Shown in pieces: positions 1-7,712 of a stretch of DNA of 64,000 nt; the first letter of the stretch is position 1; the number at the start of each line of letters is the position of its first letter. The notes below the pieces were generated by a model. It did no database searches and was not told the DNA's origin. It saw only the letters and a list, made by a program, of their open reading frames with translations. The stretch covers positions 1 to 64,000 of the IMG/VR virus record IMGVR_UViG_3300023443_000190. The stretch is one strand, 5' to 3'. Position numbers and translations under genes: made by a program. The DNA is from a virus.

Positions 1-437
1 CCGGTTTGATTTAATTGGGTGAGGAGATAAGTGGGGACCCCCCGCTCGCCAGAGGTACCACTTCACATAGACAGATTTCAAAGCCACGCCCCCCTTTGGC
101 TCTCATATAGCAGTCTTAAGCGTGTCCAATACCGTTCGGTTTTGACCAGGGAGTGAGTAGTGAACAGAACTAAAAACATTCATTCTCTTCCCCCATCTTA
201 CCGTCTAACCTACACAATGGCACTAATATGCCAAATTCCTCGACGACACCAATATCTTCTCCTTGTCTCTTCTATTGTCTCTTTATGAGAGCGTGTTAGT
301 TGGTCTTTCGGCTTGCCGGTTGCTTGATCGACCTTTCCTTTCCGCCTGTATCGTTTGATTATCCTTCCCCTCGGCTTGTTAGCGTTAGTCGTCTGATCTT
401 ATCTAATGGCCGGTTGCTTTCGACTGGCTGAGTTGCT
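1..437. other. Left-edge stretch without supported gene
   Basis: No reading frame here has a convincing start, ribosome site and protein-like composition on either strand. I see no tRNA, no array and no clear promoter. The content is ordinary mixed sequence with several pyrimidine-rich runs on the plus strand. Confidence 0.5.
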
Positions 438-596
438 ATGATCGATACGCGTGATGCACTTTGCACCGAAGACCGGCAGCCGGGACATGCTGCTATCATG
501 TTCTTGCTGCCGGTTTCTCTTACCTGCTTACAATCTATCGCCATGAGCCTGGGTGCTGTCAATCCATTGATGTGGCTGGCTGTTGAGTATCAATGA
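438..596 (+). CDS. Possible 52-residue protein
   Basis: An ATG frame of 52 codons ends at 594-596. Its C-terminal half is fairly hydrophobic, with a leucine and methionine-rich stretch that could be one membrane segment. No clear Shine-Dalgarno site precedes it and no family is recognised. It precedes a more certain small gene on the same strand. It is included because it is the only substantial plus-strand frame in this interval; it may be chance. Confidence 0.3.
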   Translation: MIDTRDALCTEDRQPGHAAIMFLLPVSLTCLQSIAMSLGAVNPLMWLAVEYQ

Positions 597-668
597 TCGA
601 CCCGCTACCATTGCTGTATGGCTGACACATGGCGTGGTCATATCATTAGCTGCAATAGAGGCTCTGGC

Positions 669-926
669 ATGTGGTCTTACCAGGACGGGCATCTCGTAGC
701 AGACTGGCCTGACAGACCATGCGGCCATTGCGGATTGGCTAACACACCCGAGGGACACGATGCCTGCCTAGGTGCCTTGCGAGGCGTGATGAATGCCTGT
801 TGCGGACATGGCGAGGAAGCTATGGCATACATCCAATTTGACGACGGCCAACGATTGGAGGGAATACAAGCCTTGCTTTGGGCTTGCCTTCTACCACACA
901 ACCAGGCTACAATCAATCATTCCTAA
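669..926 (+). CDS. Small cysteine-rich phage protein
   Basis: This 85-residue protein has a CGHCG pair, a GHDAC motif and a NACCGHG motif, followed by a short segment ending in a leucine-rich stretch. The combination matches a small conserved family met in many phages, probably binding metal, with no known function. The ATG at 669 is chosen because AGAGG lies seven bases upstream; an in-frame ATG at 618 lacks a ribosome site. The next gene follows after 14 bases. Confidence 0.7.
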   Translation: MWSYQDGHLVADWPDRPCGHCGLANTPEGHDACLGALRGVMNACCGHGEEAMAYIQFDDGQRLEGIQALLWACLLPHNQATINHS

Positions 927-940
927 TCACGAGGCATGAC

Positions 941-1153
941 ATGACTACGATAATCCAATGCGATCACACCAACTCTACCGAATGTATCGCGGAAACTGAA
1001 AACAAGGGTGATTTTGGGTCAATCACCGAACCAGAATGTCAAGGCGGTAAACGGTACGACCTTTGTCCGCCTTGCCTTGAAGACGTTTTGATCTATCTCG
1101 GCACACATTACACGGTGGAATATCCATCCGGACAAGATAGTTTTCAGTCCTGA
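941..1153 (+). CDS. Small zinc-binding protein
   Basis: This 70-residue acidic protein has cysteines near the N-terminus (CDH and TEC) and a later CPPC pair, the usual layout of a small zinc ribbon. The start at 941 follows GAGG by seven bases. An in-frame ATG at 878 would overlap the preceding gene and is less likely. Function is unknown. It follows the preceding cysteine-rich gene in the same orientation, so the two may be co-transcribed. Confidence 0.6.
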   Translation: MTTIIQCDHTNSTECIAETENKGDFGSITEPECQGGKRYDLCPPCLEDVLIYLGTHYTVEYPSGQDSFQS

Positions 1154-1608
1154 TAGCTACCCGACGATCTAAGCACAGCCCTCTTTGATCCTACGGTAGC
1201 TATCTTTGCGCCTGGCTGTATGCCTACGCTATAGCAAGCCCTTATTCCAAGCGTTAGGCCCGTTGCTACGACTGGACGTTAGGCGCAATCCTCGTAACGA
1301 TTAAGGCTATGTGAGAGACGGGCGATATTGCACAGGGCTTGCCCAATGGCACCAGTGGAGACTGGCCGATATAGCGTACCATAAATAAACCCAAAGTTTT
1401 ATCCCCTGTGACTGCATAGACTTACGACGCAATCGTAGCAATTCCCATAATTTCATTATACACCGCTCTACTGTACGATATCTCGTTAAGTCCTTATGGG
1501 ATAACGCTTTCCCTGTTTGTCCAGTTTCATGTATTGTAGAGGGACGAATAAAAGTCCTGTTGACAAAGCCCTCTGATCTGATTACCCTAACTGTAAAGGA
1601 AATGACCG
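1154..1608. other. 455-nt interval without gene
   Basis: No supported gene is seen on either strand. The interval holds two GTTAGGC heptamers (about 1251 and 1276) without matching GCCTAAC partners, and ends with a promoter-like sequence and a start-associated motif ahead of the gene at 1609. It probably serves as the leader of the small-gene block. Confidence 0.5.
1560..1588 (+). promoter_or_regulatory. Candidate sigma70-type promoter
   Basis: TTGACA at 1560-1565 and TACCCT at 1583-1588 are separated by 17 bases. The -35 box is perfect, but the -10 box keeps only the conserved T, A and last T. It lies just upstream of the gene at 1609 and would serve the left-arm small-gene block. Confidence 0.4.
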
Positions 1609-2016
1609 ATGAAGACTGAGACAAAAGCGGCTATTGGAAGTGTTTCGTCTGGAACGCTTAAACCAGAAGACCTGAAAGACGCGTTCGAGGACTGTTTATC
1701 TGACTTTCCCAGTTTCCATGAAACCTACGTTGACGAACAAGTCGAACGATTGATTGAGTTTCTAGGGGAACGTGCTCCCGACTATTGCTACTTTGGAGCA
1801 CTTGAGGGAGACGGAGCGGACTTTGGTTTTTGGCCGTTATGGGATGCTATCGAGGATGGAATTCAAGACGGAGAAATATCCAAAGTGGTCGATTCTTCGG
1901 ACGATTCACGGATGACAGATTACTTACTCGTGGTGAATGATCACGGAAATACTACCCTTTACGGCTCATACGACGAAGAGACCGATTCCCGCCCTAAAAT
2001 ATGGGCTATTGTGTGA
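1609..2016 (+). CDS. Conserved phage protein, acidic
   Basis: This 135-residue acidic protein contains YFGALEGDGADFGFWP near residue 62 and DYLLVVNDHGNTTLY near residue 105. Both segments are typical of a widespread small phage protein family of unknown function. The start carries the type 2 leader motif with AAAGGAA eight bases before the ATG. It is the first gene of the block in which each gene has its own leader element. Confidence 0.75.
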   Translation: MKTETKAAIGSVSSGTLKPEDLKDAFEDCLSDFPSFHETYVDEQVERLIEFLGERAPDYCYFGALEGDGADFGFWPLWDAIEDGIQDGEISKVVDSSDDSRMTDYLLVVNDHGNTTLYGSYDEETDSRPKIWAIV

Positions 2017-2101
2017 TACCCTACTCTCGATCTGTTGAAATAGAGGCTGGATTGTTTCCGGTCTTACCTACCCTGAATCTGTTGACGAAAGGAACTCCCC
2101 G

Positions 2102-2200
2102 ATGATCAGTAAAGACTACAACGAAACCGAAGAGAAGCAACATATTGTCTTATTGCTCGTCCTGTTTGCGACTGTGTTCGCACACTGGTTTTTTACTTAG
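2102..2200 (+). CDS. Very small membrane protein
   Basis: This 32-residue frame has a charged N-terminal third followed by about 18 hydrophobic residues (LLLVLFATVFAHWFF) that would form one membrane helix. GAAAGGAA precedes the ATG by about ten bases, inside a leader element. Function is unknown; a small inner-membrane phage peptide is the natural reading. Confidence 0.55.
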   Translation: MISKDYNETEEKQHIVLLLVLFATVFAHWFFT

Positions 2201-2278
2201 ACCCTACTTTGAATCCATTGCCTGGGTTTTTCTGCCTTACCTTGAATCTATTGTACCCTAACATAAAGGAATGGACCG

Positions 2279-2428
2279 ATGAAACGACAATACAAAATAC
2301 CGGCCAATCGCCAGGAGTCACAAGAGGAATACAGAGAACGGGTTATGGAAGCAATTCGTACCTCTGTCGATGCTATTTTCGATCTGTTGAACCAACGGCT
2401 GGATCGTTTGCAGTCCGACCTATCCTGA
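2279..2428 (+). CDS. Small basic-acidic helical protein
   Basis: This 49-residue protein is rich in Arg, Gln and Glu and looks wholly helical. It has a strong type 2 leader with AAAGGAA before the ATG. Its TGA stop lies inside the next start-associated element. No family is recognised. Confidence 0.55.
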   Translation: MKRQYKIPANRQESQEEYRERVMEAIRTSVDAIFDLLNQRLDRLQSDLS

Positions 2429-2519
2429 ATCCATTGGCTGGAGTCGTTCCAGCCTCTACCCTACCTTAAATCTGTTGAGACTTGACCCTATCCCCGATCT
2501 ATCGGGAGGACTGGAAGAT

Positions 2520-2711
2520 ATGACAATGAAATCAATCGATATTAAAGCCGTGTTGGTTGACATTAGAGGCGAACCTTTTGTTCGACTTCAGGACGTTCTG
2601 CTTTTTCTGTCCGAAGCAGAAAACAACGTCAGGGAATGTGGCGATAGCAACCCGCCTGACGCGCTAACTCTAATCAAAGGACTGAAGGAAGGATTCAAGA
2701 AACTTCAATAA
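2520..2711 (+). CDS. Small protein of unknown function
   Basis: This 63-residue protein reads as a short beta-rich start (DIKAVLVDIRGEPFVRL) followed by helices. The ATG at 2520 lies 13 bases after GGGAGGA. Three start-associated elements precede it, one of them a perfect 6-bp hairpin. An ATG at 2526 is also possible. No family is recognised. Confidence 0.55.
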   Translation: MTMKSIDIKAVLVDIRGEPFVRLQDVLLFLSEAENNVRECGDSNPPDALTLIKGLKEGFKKLQ

Positions 2712-2750
2712 TCTAATCTCCCCCGCAACCTAAACTAAAGGACTGACCCA

Positions 2751-2903
2751 ATGGTAAAGGAGTGCAAAGCTATCGGCCTGGATCGATTCACCGAACAACG
2801 ATTATTCCGTGGTGAAGCGATTTGCGACGACTTGCCCGAAGAGACCGACAACCCAGTCAAACCGAAAGGCGAGACGAAAGAATCTGACGAGACTTTGGAA
2901 TAG
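2751..2903 (+). CDS. Small acidic protein of unknown function
   Basis: This 50-residue frame has an acidic, lysine-rich C-terminal half that is probably disordered. Its leader (AAAGGACTGACCCA then ATG) matches the weaker type 2 start motif, which supports translation. No family is recognised. Confidence 0.5.
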   Translation: MVKECKAIGLDRFTEQRLFRGEAICDDLPEETDNPVKPKGETKESDETLE

Positions 2904-2949
2904 TTCCAGTCTCTTACCCTACTATGAATCTATTTAGAGAGGACATGTT

Positions 2950-3339
2950 ATGCTTACCCAGGAACAAGTATTATCGGCAGTGAAGGCTGGCAGAAAAACT
3001 ACTTGTCTCGATGGCCGCGATTATTCTCGGCTTGGCTGCTTCTTTGACAAAGGTGACCTTCCAACGCTCGGATTGAAACTAAAAGAGGGTGCAGATTGGA
3101 ACCCTGATCCATACACTGAAGAGGAAATCCTCAAGCAGCTAAAATCCGACGTTAGCTTCGGCATCGAGAAGGCTATGAATGAACGGGGCATCTCGTCCAG
3201 CCTAATGTACGAAGTCGTGAAAATGTGGCTGTGGATACTTGAGGATGATCTACAGCATCACTCCGATCATCACGGATACGGATTGGGCTTCTTTCGGGAA
3301 GTCGAATCGAAATATGACTTGGCTTCTAGCCAGGCTTAA
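2950..3339 (+). CDS. Hypothetical phage protein
   Basis: This 129-residue protein starts with a DGRDYSRL segment and has a C-terminal half rich in helix-forming and histidine residues (LQHHSDHHGYG). A start-associated element and GAGAGGACATGTT precede the ATG. The histidine cluster might bind metal, which is inference. No family is recognised. Confidence 0.65.
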   Translation: MLTQEQVLSAVKAGRKTTCLDGRDYSRLGCFFDKGDLPTLGLKLKEGADWNPDPYTEEEILKQLKSDVSFGIEKAMNERGISSSLMYEVVKMWLWILEDDLQHHSDHHGYGLGFFREVESKYDLASSQA

Positions 3340-3411
3340 ACCCTACTTCCGATCTATTCGGATAGGGGTACCTTGAATCCGTTGAGACACTTTTTTATAG
3401 GAGATAATGAA

Positions 3412-3774
3412 ATGCTGATTAAACCTGAATTAGAGTCTGAATATGCCGAATATGTGAAGAACAACAGCGAGGACGGATACAATAAAGGTGTTGTTGATTT
3501 CGGCGAACGCTGGGCAAAGGCGATGGAACTTAGACTGGCCGCAGGCGAGAAGCTGCAAGACTTCGCCGAAAAGACCTCGTTTGAAACCGCCGATGGTATT
3601 ACAGGCTTCATGTATGGCCGTGTCGTTTCTGCACTCGCCAAATTTTGGGTTCACGGCGAAGAGCTGAGGCAATGGCACAATCTCGACACCCAAATAGGAA
3701 ATGAAGGCGAAAAGGCCAACGAATCAGGCGGCACGTTGAATCCTGCCCTTCTGAATATCCAGCCAAAGACCTGA
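3412..3774 (+). CDS. Hypothetical phage protein, helical
   Basis: This 120-residue protein has a predicted all-helical N-terminal two-thirds and a polar tail. The ATG at 3412 follows TAGGAGATAATGA, which decides it over an in-frame earlier ATG at 3373 lying inside the leader element. Wording such as VVDFGERWAKAMELRL recalls small phage accessory proteins of unknown role. No catalytic motif is visible. Confidence 0.65.
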   Translation: MLIKPELESEYAEYVKNNSEDGYNKGVVDFGERWAKAMELRLAAGEKLQDFAEKTSFETADGITGFMYGRVVSALAKFWVHGEELRQWHNLDTQIGNEGEKANESGGTLNPALLNIQPKT

Positions 3775-3833
3775 CCCTGCCTTGAATCCGTTCAGACACC
3801 TACCTATGGGACATTGAGACAGGAAGGAATGAC

Positions 3834-4076
3834 ATGGGAAGAAAACAGCACAGCATGGATGCTGGATACATTGCCGAGAGACTAAATCCGTTTGTGGAAG
3901 GTTGCAAAGTGGTCATTTATGAGGCCGCAAAACAAGGTATCGATGTTGGGCCAGATAAATATGCAGTCGTTTGCGATGCCCATGGCACCCATGTCGGCAC
4001 AACCAGTATTCCGAAGGCTCGCATTCTTATGAAATCACCCGATGAGTTTTGTGAATCATGCCAGCCCCTACCCTAA
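3834..4076 (+). CDS. Hypothetical phage protein with CxxC end
   Basis: This 80-residue protein ends in CESCQPLP and has an earlier VVCDAHGTHVGT segment, together enough for one zinc site. AGGAAGGAATGAC precedes the ATG. Its TAA stop lies in the next start-associated element. The family is not recognised. Confidence 0.6.
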   Translation: MGRKQHSMDAGYIAERLNPFVEGCKVVIYEAAKQGIDVGPDKYAVVCDAHGTHVGTTSIPKARILMKSPDEFCESCQPLP

Positions 4077-4136
4077 ATCCGTTGGCTGAATCGTTCGGCT
4101 GACCCTACCCTGGATTTGTTGAGAGAAGGAATTGAT

Positions 4137-4523
4137 ATGTTTTATTGTGATAAATGCGGAAATAAGAGAGGCTGGCCGATTTCAGCGGTGCGACCCCTTG
4201 AAGCTTGTGAAGTGTGTGAAATTGTGGTGGTTTGCAATGACACTCCATCCAAACTCCTTCCCTTACCAAAGTTAGACTTTGAGGGCAAGGACGTTGAAGA
4301 GAACGAGCTGCCTGACAAAGTAATCACAGTCTGGGAAATTGAGCCATCGCTAGACCCTTCTTTCACGCATGTTGTCATTCGATGTTACGGAGACGCAGTG
4401 AGATATGCTCAAATTGTCGTCGAGAGACTTATGGACGACGAAAACACAGAACTTCCAGTCTCCGTAAATATATCGCAACGAGAGATCGCCCTTCAAGAAT
4501 ACGTAGAACTACAAAACGACTAA
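4137..4523 (+). CDS. Zinc-ribbon protein
   Basis: This 128-residue protein has CDKC at residues 4-7 and CEVC near residue 26 followed by another cysteine, a typical N-terminal zinc ribbon, then an acidic mixed alpha/beta domain. The ATG at 4137 follows GAGAGAAGGA merged with a start-associated element. The DNA- or protein-binding role is inferred only from the ribbon. Confidence 0.6.
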   Translation: MFYCDKCGNKRGWPISAVRPLEACEVCEIVVVCNDTPSKLLPLPKLDFEGKDVEENELPDKVITVWEIEPSLDPSFTHVVIRCYGDAVRYAQIVVERLMDDENTELPVSVNISQREIALQEYVELQND

Positions 4524-4572
4524 CCCCCTACCCTCGGCCTGTAGCCGTAACCCTAACCCAAAGGAAATACCG

Positions 4573-4749
4573 ATGAGAAACCAACAAAAAGCAATTGTGA
4601 AGCATGATGTGACCGGATGGATTGTCGTCTTGGCGTATCGAGGAATCAAAACCTGGATTAACTACCATTCGGCGAGATTTACCAAGCGCCAACACGTCCA
4701 GTCTTACCTCGATCGACTTCGTTTTGACGTGATCGATGGGGTACTATGA
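4573..4749 (+). CDS. Small basic protein
   Basis: This 58-residue basic protein (VLAYRGIKTWINYHSARF in the middle) has a type 2 leader with AAAGGAAATACCG directly before the ATG. Its TGA stop overlaps the next element (GTACTATGAATC). No family is recognised. Confidence 0.5.
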   Translation: MRNQQKAIVKHDVTGWIVVLAYRGIKTWINYHSARFTKRQHVQSYLDRLRFDVIDGVL

Positions 4750-4795
4750 ATCTGTTGAGATATCTTACCCTGGCCGACAAATAAGGAACCCAGCC

Positions 4796-5041
4796 ATGAA
4801 AATTGTTATCGTCGGTGATATTGGCATACACGAAGAAAAGGCTGCCACAATTGCTGGTTTGCAACTACTTATCGCAAACATAGAGCAACACGGCATCCAG
4901 CCGCTTAGCATAACTCAATCACACCTCGACGATTGCTGGTGGTCTCTAAATACAGTCCACGATCCAACCGAAAAGGATGCTGTAATTGGCGGGGTCAATG
5001 TCCGTATTAAAATCAAGCCGGCTGAAGTAATCCAGCCCTAA
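4796..5041 (+). CDS. Hypothetical phage protein
   Basis: This 81-residue protein opens with a beta-strand (KIVIVGDIGIH) and continues as mixed alpha/beta. AAGGAACCCAGCC precedes the ATG. A terminator-like hairpin follows about 13 bases after the stop. No family is recognised. Confidence 0.55.
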   Translation: MKIVIVGDIGIHEEKAATIAGLQLLIANIEQHGIQPLSITQSHLDDCWWSLNTVHDPTEKDAVIGGVNVRIKIKPAEVIQP

Positions 5042-5054
5042 TGATATTTCCTTG

Positions 5055-5108
5055 CCCCCATGTCGCTCGCGAGTAGGGTCGCGGTGGGTAAAGTGGCATG
5101 GGGGTTTT
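5055..5108 (+). terminator. Hairpin with T-run
   Basis: CCCCCATG at 5055-5062 pairs with CATGGGGG at 5097-5104, followed by TTTT. An inner CGCGA/TCGCG pairing makes the loop structured. It sits between two plus-strand genes, directly before a start-associated element. The T-run is short, so it may be leaky or have another role. Confidence 0.45.
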
Positions 5109-5142
5109 ACCCTATCCTGAATCTGTTGAGAGGACTGACTTC

Positions 5143-5439
5143 ATGCTCGATACCCAAGCCAACAACATCTATTTGATATTGCAAGATGAATGCAATGCGC
5201 CGCCTTATAGCAAAGACGATTTCATTTTATGGGCGACTGACCCAGGCCGAACCGGAAATGAATTCAGGTTTTGTGGTGTGTTTGGTATGGCAGTCAAGGT
5301 GTGGATTACTCGTGAGAAAATCTATGTGACAGGGATGAACGAAGAAGAAATGTCACACGTCTCGCCACACCAATCAACTTATCTCGATGCCTGCTTGTCG
5401 ATAGCCAATGCTCGACTTGCTCAGTTGACCCTACCTTGA
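5143..5439 (+). CDS. Hypothetical phage protein
   Basis: This 98-residue protein is mixed alpha/beta with a central VKVWITREKIYVTG segment. GAGAGGACTGACTTC precedes the ATG at 5143, merged with a start-associated element. The stop TGA is part of the following element. No family is recognised. Confidence 0.6.
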   Translation: MLDTQANNIYLILQDECNAPPYSKDDFILWATDPGRTGNEFRFCGVFGMAVKVWITREKIYVTGMNEEEMSHVSPHQSTYLDACLSIANARLAQLTLP

Positions 5440-5498
5440 ATCCATTGGCTGGGTTCCAGCCTCTACCCTATTTTGAATCTGTTGAAAGGGACTTTGCT

Positions 5499-5663
5499 AT
5501 GTCTACGTTTGATGACCTACAAAAAAGGGCGTTGGATCTTCTTTTGATGTGCGGAGATCCTGAAGTCGATTCGCCTAAAAAACTTGAAGGGATTGCACGT
5601 TTGCTGTTGGATCTGACAACTGCAACTGCGTCGCTTTACGACTTTTCGTTGAGAAGAAAATAG
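5499..5663 (+). CDS. Small helical protein
   Basis: This 54-residue protein is leucine-rich and probably two helices. GAAAGGGACTTTGCT precedes the ATG at 5499. Two start-associated elements flank a small GGCTGG/CCAGCC hairpin upstream. No family is recognised. Confidence 0.5.
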   Translation: MSTFDDLQKRALDLLLMCGDPEVDSPKKLEGIARLLLDLTTATASLYDFSLRRK

Positions 5664-5725
5664 CCACCCCACCCTCGGCCTGTAGCCATAGGGGTATCCT
5701 GAATCTGTTGAGAAAGGCGATTGCA

Positions 5726-5914
5726 ATGGCGACGAAGTATTTTTGTGGTCGATGTAAAAATGAGGTTAAATGCGAGACCGATCTCAGTATATTCCGCATT
5801 GAACTCACAAGCCAACGAGGGGAAGGTTCGTCAATGTCAAATTCTTCCGAAGTGTGCAAAGAATGCAAAGATGTCCTGTTCGATTCTACAAGCGAGAATA
5901 TGTATCGTGACTAA
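5726..5914 (+). CDS. Small two-CxxC zinc protein
   Basis: This 62-residue protein has CGRC at residues 7-10 and CKEC near residue 45, so a single four-cysteine zinc site is likely. GAGAAAGG precedes the ATG at 5726. Its last codons overlap the GTG start of the recombinase by eight bases, which implies translational coupling. A regulatory or accessory role to the recombinase is possible but unproven. Confidence 0.6.
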   Translation: MATKYFCGRCKNEVKCETDLSIFRIELTSQRGEGSSMSNSSEVCKECKDVLFDSTSENMYRD

Positions 5915-6608
5915 ATTAGCAATCGGTTACGTCCGCGTCTCGACTGGCAAACAAGCCGAAGGATTATCTCCCGACGCCCAGAAGAAACGTATCAAACAAT
6001 GGTGCAAGGCGAATGGCTACACCCTACTTACGATCCATTCGGACAACGGTAAGTCTGGGAAGAACCTCAAGGATCGACCAGGCGTATTGAAGGCAATCGC
6101 TCGAGCCTGTAAAGAAGGTGCGACTCTTGTTTTCTATTCGCTTTCACGTCTGGCTCGCAACACCCGCGAGACGATGGAAATTGCCGATCAACTCGGTAAA
6201 GCCAACGCCAATATGGTCTCATTAACCGAGCCTATCGATACGACCTCAGCAGCCGGAAAGATGTTCTTTCAGATGATGGCTGTGATGAGTGAGTTCGAGC
6301 GTAATTTACGATCCGAACAGGCGATAGACAGTGCAATACATCGACGATCTTTAGGCTTGCCTGTTGGCAGGATTCCCTACGGACAGCGATTAGTCGATGG
6401 AAAACTGGCAGACAACCCCGACGAAACAAAAGCCGTCAATCGAATGAAACGACTGCGCGACGAGGGCTATTCCTACCGCATGATAGCAACGATCATCGGT
6501 GAGGAAGGATTTGTCAACCGCAAAGGCAATTCAAAATGGAATCACAGTGTCATAAGTCATATACTTAATCGAATCCACCCTGAATCTGTTGGAGAAAATC
6601 AGACATGA
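5907..6608 (+). CDS. Serine recombinase (resolvase/invertase family)
   Basis: This 233-residue protein has the YVRVST motif (catalytic Ser12, Arg10), SRLAR at 80-84 and the FERNLR segment near 130, all marks of the serine recombinase catalytic domain. Residues 152-225 match the first part of the Recombinase domain (IPYGQRL, a conserved GEEG turn, NRKG). It is far shorter than large serine integrases, so resolution or inversion fits better than a classical integrase. The GTG start overlaps the preceding gene by eight bases; the stop overlaps the next ATG. One copy of the start-associated element lies inside the reading frame at 6022-6043, and another at 6576-6595. No crossover site was identified. 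Confidence 0.85.
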   Translation: MTKLAIGYVRVSTGKQAEGLSPDAQKKRIKQWCKANGYTLLTIHSDNGKSGKNLKDRPGVLKAIARACKEGATLVFYSLSRLARNTRETMEIADQLGKANANMVSLTEPIDTTSAAGKMFFQMMAVMSEFERNLRSEQAIDSAIHRRSLGLPVGRIPYGQRLVDGKLADNPDETKAVNRMKRLRDEGYSYRMIATIIGEEGFVNRKGNSKWNHSVISHILNRIHPESVGENQT

Positions 6609-6823
6609 ACACAGGAATGATCTTGACAATCTACATCCTCGGCATTCTCTTTAATCTTATGCTCATATACATATTAAGGAAGACAGAATACGTTAAAATA
6701 TATAGCGGATTGCTCGTCCTATTCGCTTTTGGCAGCATCTATACCACCTCAATTGCCTCAGTAGTGTTGATAATGGCAGGAATAACATATATTATTTTCC
6801 GCGATACCGACGAAAATGGATAA
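6605..6823 (+). CDS. Small membrane protein
   Basis: This 72-residue protein has about three hydrophobic segments (residues 5-23, 33-48, 51-64) and a short acidic tail, so it should be an inner-membrane protein. Its ATG overlaps the recombinase stop (ATGA), implying coupled translation. It separates the intact recombinase from the decayed copy downstream. The function is unknown. Confidence 0.6.
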   Translation: MNTGMILTIYILGILFNLMLIYILRKTEYVKIYSGLLVLFAFGSIYTTSIASVVLIMAGITYIIFRDTDENG

Positions 6824-7077
6824 ATGTTTTCCATGAACATGCCCGTGTCTCGGGTCCCCTTTGGACAACGTCTTAAGGCTGGCCGACTCGTACCAGACGT
6901 AGAAGAAACCAAGACTGTTAATCGTATGCGACAATTACGAGAGGAAGGCCACGCCCTTAGAACAATCGCCATTATCATCGGCGAAGAATAAAGACCTAAT
7001 CGTAAAGGCAATTTCAAGTGGTCTCATTCGGTTGTGAAGTGTATTCTTGACCGACCTACCTTGAATCCATTCGGACA
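6824..7077 (+). pseudogene. Decayed C-terminal copy of the serine recombinase
   Basis: Translation from 6824 gives VPFGQRL, then VNRMRQLREEGH, then IAIIIGEE, then a TAA at 6989-6991, then NRKGN and KWSHSVV in the same frame. This aligns without gaps to residues 153-222 of the recombinase at 5907, with roughly 40 of 68 positions identical. The catalytic domain is missing. A 55-residue product could still be made from 6824 to 6991. It is best read as a remnant of a duplicated or earlier recombinase. Confidence 0.75.
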
Positions 7078-7106
7078 GCACACCCTACTTACGATCTGTT
7101 GAGACA

Positions 7107-7574
7107 ATGGCAAGACGTAAAAAAGACTGGCGTAAACCCTACCAGGCAATCGACGATGCAGGCTGGAAGACTCAGATTGCATTCGACGGGTATGTGTCAT
7201 TCCAGAAAGCAGTCCAGATCTACGCAGACGAGAACGATTTTAACATCGGTGAATTGATGCGAGAAGCCATCGCCAAACATATCGGATACAAAGGGCCGCT
7301 TCACCATCCACACAAAGAAGAAAACGGCTATACTTTGTTAAACATTACAATCGATGAAGTCGCCTGGATTCGTTACCTCAAGGTATGGAAGTGGAGCCGT
7401 CCAGCAATCAGTCGTAAACTGAGAATCAGCCGGAACATGGTCAACAAGATGCTTCGCAAAGATAAGAAGAACAGTAAGCTCATGGAATACTTCCCGTCCA
7501 TTCCGCCTAGTGGTGAGATGCCGCCTTGGTACAACCCTTCGGCAAAATATCAACGTAATTCGTGGTCTCCCTAA
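7107..7574 (+). CDS. DNA-binding protein, likely RHH plus HTH
   Basis: This 155-residue basic protein has an N-terminal stretch (residues 20-58) that resembles a ribbon-helix-helix (a beta strand, then YADENDFNIGELMREAI). A C-terminal helix-turn-helix-like segment near residues 93-112 (SRPAISRKLRISRNMVNKML) follows. It probably regulates transcription of this arm. GTTGAGACA of a start-associated element sits directly before the ATG, and no separate Shine-Dalgarno site is seen. Confidence 0.6.
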   Translation: MARRKKDWRKPYQAIDDAGWKTQIAFDGYVSFQKAVQIYADENDFNIGELMREAIAKHIGYKGPLHHPHKEENGYTLLNITIDEVAWIRYLKVWKWSRPAISRKLRISRNMVNKMLRKDKKNSKLMEYFPSIPPSGEMPPWYNPSAKYQRNSWSP

Positions 7575-7712
7575 TCGACGTGTGCGGTGGTAACGGAATG
7601 AAAAGTGTACCCTATCCTGAATCTGTTGGGACACCTACCCTCGATCTGTTGACGGCTGGGTGATTTGAATCGAAGTAACTGTAACATCCATGTATTGGAG
7701 GTGAGAAGAACA

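Larger units (their letters stand above)
1583..4576 (+). repeat. Start-associated motif type 2 (four copies)
   Basis: Four genes share a leader of the form ACCCTAAC, a few bases, AAAGGAA, a few bases, then ACCGATGA, where the ATG is the start codon. Copies lie at 1583-1612, 2254-2282 and 4549-4576, with a weaker copy at 2727-2753 (CAACCTAAAC, AAAGGA, CCCAATGG). It spans the Shine-Dalgarno site and start codon, so it looks like a reused translation-initiation cassette. The entry spans the outermost copies. Confidence 0.6.

Noticed and set aside
1251-1282. Integron attC-like sites (two GTTAGGC)
   Set aside because: No complementary GCCTAAC arms and no integrase nearby.
5907-6608. Large serine integrase with attP nearby
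   Set aside because: The protein is short (233 residues) and lacks the long zinc/coiled-coil part of large serine integrases; no att-like core was seen.
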